A stretch of DNA of 64,000 nt from Pisaster brevispinus (Eukaryota > Echinodermata > Asteroidea > Forcipulatida > Asteriidae). Under the pieces are notes generated by a model that was given only the letters and a program-made list of their open reading frames with translations, did not search any database and was not told the DNA's origin. A program made the translations under genes and the position numbers. This document shows positions 34,601-40,600 of this stretch, piece after piece; the stretch's first letter is position 1, and each line of letters begins with the position of its first letter. The DNA lies in contig JAMKCF010000154.1 of NCBI GenBank assembly GCA_023634235.1, positions 1 through 64,000 of the forward strand. Reading direction: 5' to 3'.

Positions 34601-37600
34601 CCAATGTTATAGCTCTGCTTACTGCCAAATTCTGCGAGTGATCTCCATTCTTCGCTTACAGGGCAAGCACCAAACTTCTGCTTAATGAAGAATGCCTAGG
34701 AACGTGGAGTACGCATGCCCACAAACAAATATTCTCTGCTAACCTGTGAAATATGCTTGACGCACAACAAAATCATTTTTAGTAGAATAAGGTTACTAGT
34801 CAAACAACCATGACACATGTACCATCAGTAACTGGTATCCTGCTCATTTCTGCTTAAAAGAAAATTGTTAGCAACATTTGCTGCTTAAGAAGCTCTGTGA
34901 AATTTTTCATAGCGCTGCTTAACGGTAAGCAAATTTTTGTGCTAACTATAGCGAAAAATCTGCCTAAGCTTAAGCCTATTTCACAGATTAGCAAAATAAA
35001 ATAGGCGACCAGCTCGCGCGTTCTCCATGGATTGGCATTATTAAATCATTTATTTTCATACAGTAAGCACCGGAAGGTCAGCATGCCTTTTCGTGTGCTT
35101 ACGGTTAGCTGCGCCATGATTGGAATTTCATAAAGTCACTGACAGTAAGCACAAAGTTGGTCGTTAAGCAGCTCTATGAAATTGGCCCCTGATCAGAATC
35201 AAGTAGTTTTCCTCTGACACTGTCTGAGGGTTTATTCATTGATGTTATGATTTATTTCTTCAGATGGCTATTATTTTTAACGATGCCGGCCTCAAGGACA
35301 TAGAGCCCCCATGCGTAGCCATGACGTTTATCAACCACAACGCACAGATGCACAAGATTTTTATCATTGGACATGATTTTCTACTCGTCAAAAGACCGTC
35401 TATCAAAAACTTTGTATCTGCTGGTCTCAGTGGTAAGGAACAAATTCGCTTGTTGTTCTTGTAGCAGTGCAGTGAGCAATGGTGAGGGTCTTGGATTATG
35501 AAAGACTATTACCAAACAGATTGTCTTGGTTTGTGTTTTCTTGTTGAATAACAACTTGCATGAATCACTTGAAAATATTTATTACGTCATCTGTTTTAGT
35601 GTGTATCCCTGTTAGTCATGGCTTTTAATTTGCTTTATCATTGGATTGTATACAAATATAATACTTTTAGTGTGGACAGCCGATATTAGCTACCCGAGGT
35701 ATTGAAAGCCACCAAACCAAAGGGAGCATATAATTATTTTCCACCAGAAGTGAACTGTTTTATTGGTATTTGTTTTACCACACCTCATACTTCTCTAGTC
35801 GGTCTCATTGAGCTCTGGAAAATGCGGGTACACGTTTATGTGTGCCACCCTTTTTTCATGCATATGTAGCTACATGTACATGTACCTGGGGTGATGAGTT
35901 TGTTTTCACATTCAAACCGGGGACCTATAACAAAAGAGGACAATAGGGTCCCCGGTTTGGTAAAGGTCCCCAGTTAGAAATTGTGTACAAAACCAATGGG
36001 AGCTGTTGCCAAAAAGTTAGAGTCCAAACAAAAGAGGGACAATAGGAGGTCCCCGATTGGAGGTGTTTACACACTTGTGGGTGTGTGTGTGTGTGTGTGT
36101 GTGTAATATACTACACCCGTGGAACAGTTCCATGATTGCTTCATAAAGCGCATGCATAATAGACTGCTAGGCATGCGCAGGCTTTAAACTTCGCTCCGAC
36201 CAACACACACAATAAACAAGAGTAATATTTAAGAATTAATTAAACCTATGAAATAAGGAACAGGGCTATTTTTAAAACGACTGGATCTAGTGGGGATGGT
36301 TGAAACATGATGACTATTTCGGAGGTTTCGACCATGACTCTCATGCCTGGTAGGAGGAAGGAGGTCTTTAGTGCGAGGGTTGTTAGCGAGTTCATTAGCA
36401 AAATGCCTGCAGTGTGCCTCTCTCCTACCAGCCAGAGAGTCAAGGCCAAGCGATGAAAGAGCAGAGTCATACCAATAATAACTATTACCCAACATAATTT
36501 TACAGGCACGTTTTTGGATAGACTCAATGATATGAGTATGCTTAACAGTAATACTTGAGTGCCAGATGACATCACCATATTCTAAAACTGGACGGACATA
36601 TCCATTAAAAACAATTCTTAATTCATCCAAACTAAATCCGAAACGTTTAAGTGACCGCAGCATGAAAAGTTTCCTGTTGGCTTTAGTTAACATATGGTTA
36701 ATCTGCGTGTCCCATCTAAGGTTATTCTGAATCCAAAGGCCCAGAATTTTGGCCTCTGTAACAAAAGAAACAGGCTTATCACCAATTGTTAAAATACCAG
36801 GATGTTGATGGGATTTATTGAAACACAACTGGAGGGCCTGGCATTTGGAGGGATTTAGCTGCAATTGATTAGCATCAGACCACTCCTTAAAATTATCTAA
36901 ATCGTCTTGCATGTGGCCACGGCTACCAATCTTACAGTTCTCAGCAAATGACAAGTCATCAACGTATTTCCAATACTTTGATTGTGAGTTTTGTGCTGCA
37001 TCGTTAATGAGTATTTGAAAACCAATCGGGCCGAACTTTGTACCTTGGGGAATTCCCCCCTGAATACCAACATAATCCGAGTTTTAGCATAAAGTTCTTG
37101 AAACTATCGTAGAGTATCATATAGTATCTTATAGTTCTTTAATAATGCTAACAAGGTGTTTTCTTGATGTATTTTTTTCAAATGTTAGTTTTATCGTAGA
37201 GTTCTTAAAACTAGGCATGTATCTTCCTTTTGTAATAATACTGAATAAAAAAGTGATTTTTTTTTTCTTCCTTCAGATAAAAGTACAATATTTTTCCATA
37301 GTCATGATGTATCAAAGCCTCACTCATCGTCTTTCCTTAATGAGGTAAGTAACAGATTGAATAATCGTACATCAACACATCCCTATGGCGTATGGCGTCA
37401 CAAGCCCAAACAGCGCCCCCACTGAGGTCAATGAACACCTGTCGTTGGCTGAGATTTTTTAGTGGCACGTACACTCACGCATGTTTCCATTGTTTGTCCT
37501 CGGCAATGGCGGCCACTATGCTTTTTTGTTCATGCCCAAGATCTTTTCTTTGTTTTAAAAGTGGCATGTCGTGGTTGAGTGGACAAGCGCACTGGACTCC

Positions 37601-40600
37601 AGCTCCGGTGTTTCTGATCAGCAGAGTGTGGGTTCTAGTCCCGATCTTGACACTTGCGTCCTTAAGCAAGGCATGGTGTTCTTCCTACTTAGGTCTGATT
37701 TCCGCAAAAATTATTTACTGATGCACCCGTTGAAACACTCACTGACTGTAAACTCTTGTTTATTTTTCTAAACAGCTGGACAAGAATGATCTGAAGCGGG
37801 AAACAGTACTACCTTCCAACGAAATCCTAGAGGAGCTTGTGTCAGCCGTCACTCAGTCACTTCAACTCTCCCTCTTTGGCTTCGATGTCATTGTGGAAAA
37901 TGACACCGGTGTGCATTATGTCATTGATATCAATGCATTCCCTGGTAAGTAGATTTCTGACATGAGGAATAACCGGTTTGGTGGCTTTGAAACGTAGATA
38001 TCCTGCACCATTGAAGGGATGATCCATTTTCACTTCAGTCTCTCTCTCTCGCTCTCTTTCTCTCTACTCATATGCAACACCAAATCAAATGTCAAATATC
38101 AAGGTCCATGTCTGACAGCTATCATGCCACAATTGAGTCACAGCTGCCAGATGTACGATGCCACCGTCCAGTTAAGGGTGCTCATTAACAATGTTGTCTT
38201 GCGGTCTGATCAGCAGCCCCATAGTCACACTCAGGTGTTCTCTCCGTATGCCGCTTGGTAGCATGTTGCCAGTACACCCGTGGCCTGTAATGAGCCGGGC
38301 AACACCAGCTCTTTCTTGGAAGGTTGAAGCCAGCTGGTACTTCAGAAGGTGACCGGAGGTCTTTGAGGAGAGGACCATCATTCTCTCACTCTGCGGTTCA
38401 TTTCTTTATAATGAGTTGCTCAGTGATAGCTTTGTGGCAATCTCTTCTTTTGGGTATATCCTTGGACTCAAAGGTGAAGGGCAAGCCCTCATTGAGAACA
38501 GAGACCGGAATGAAAGCCGAGTTAGTATTAAAAAATGCATAACCACAGTCTTTGTAGTTTCTACGAACTTGTCCTACCTAGATTTCTGAAGTGTTCTGTC
38601 TTTGTCTTTAGCCACCCAGAATACTTAGCAGAGATTTTTTGAAAACCTAGTCTTCTTGTCAAGGGCTTGAATGATTACCAGTCACAGCTAATAAAGCAGG
38701 CATGAGAATCTAAACCAGAATTCCATTTTTAGTTTTGGGGTGACGTACAGCAGGTGTACATGTGTTTTTCTGCTAATCTCTCTTCTCAAAATAAATTATC
38801 ACCTGGCCCGATATGCAGTGATTTTTGTTTTTCCATGCATCGCGTATATTATGCAGCAAAATGCATTGAACATGTACAGACTTCTCTCAATCCTCGCTTC
38901 ATTCACGGTACGGTTCAAATATTGTTTGACCGTAAAAGGGTTACTGCTGCAGGGCACATATGTGGAGACTTTGGAAAATCTACTGACAACAATGCACAAT
39001 GTTATGTATCGTGTGTACATTATACTGTACAAGTTTGTACACGTACATCAAATCATTTCTATGGATTTATGATATAGTTATCCGTTTTATCAGAACTTCT
39101 TCAGAAAAACATCTTCGCGATTTACCAAGAAGTTAGCAGAGGAGGAGGCACTGGAGTCCTTTTCGGATTTGTGTTAAGCTCATCCTTGCCTCTTCCATTC
39201 CCTGATGATATCCTGCGACCTTTGAGTATACTGACATGTTTACATCCCATCCAGATTACTCTCACAGGATTGTTATTTACAGCCCTCCTCCCTCATCTCT
39301 CTCCGAATTCTTGACAATTATTGAGGAACTAATGTCACACCCATCTTGTTCTTCAGTAGCTTTGTCTAGTTTGAGACTTTAACGTGCATGTTCATGATCC
39401 TGCCTCCTGCCTTCAGCGAGGCTGGCCGTTTAGTTGACCTTATGTCAATGAATGGCTTTACCCAAAATTAATCTCTGGCCCAACCCATGTTTGCAACCAT
39501 ACCTTAGACCTGATCTTCGTTGGAGAAGGTGGTTGAACTTTCTAAGTCCTTGCAATCTGTCCTAGGCAGGGGAACGTTGACGATGTCATTCCTCCAGCCA
39601 AAATGTCCACAAACTCAATCTGCGCATCGCTGTAGATTGACTCTGGAGAGGTCTGGCTTGAACACAGTGATTGAAGTTTTGAATTTCTCTCTGAACAGTG
39701 AACATCCTCCTTTGGGAATCCAAATTACTTTGGGATGACATCTGAAGAAGACAACAGTTCATCATCCTTTGCAAGTGGGGCATAGCTTGATGGATCAAGG
39801 AGCTTTGCAAATGATGTCATTACATTGATATCAGAGAATTTGGATTTGATGTTTTCAGTCTTTGTCTAAATGGCCTATTAACCTAGCTAATAAAGTTCAC
39901 TTTCATTTCCTCATTGAATTTGATGGAAATGTTGTCGCCTTTTGAATCATCTTAACGGTTGTTGGTCATTTAATGGGGTGCTCATTTTGCTTCTAAGAGA
40001 TGGTAGAGTTCCGCTGAGACTACAGAATTTGCGAAGATTGCACTGTGGGGAGAGCTTCACAGAGAAGCAATAGAGTAGCTACATGTATAAAGTCATGTTC
40101 CAAGCTCATTAATACGCTAAGACCTTCTTTAGACCTATGTTACACCTGCCGATGATAACCATCAGGTATCTGATAACCATCGGGTATTTGTGGCTTTGTT
40201 GACTCTCTACCTGCGGCTTTTAAGAGCCTGAGAGAAGTTTTTGCACTGCCTCAAATCCCTTGCTGCTATGCACAGCGCTGTAAGAAAAAAAATTCTTGCA
40301 ATTTTTGAACAGTTCTCTTGAAGTGAAAGATAGCTTGTAAAAACTTCCTTACATGAGAGGCGGCTAAGTTCAGCTTGAGTGCAGCACAATGCTGCCCAAT
40401 AGCTCTACATGTAGATATTAACTGTTTTTGTACTTGTACAATCTGTCTTGACAATCTGTGATTTGGTTTACGGCTGCACCAACTTATATCGTGACAGCTG
40501 CTCCATCAGTCCAGATGCCTGTGTTACTTTTGAGTAATCAAATTCATTATTCTCTAAGGCTTTTGTTACTTTTTTGGCGAGGGCATCTCTCCACTTAAGC

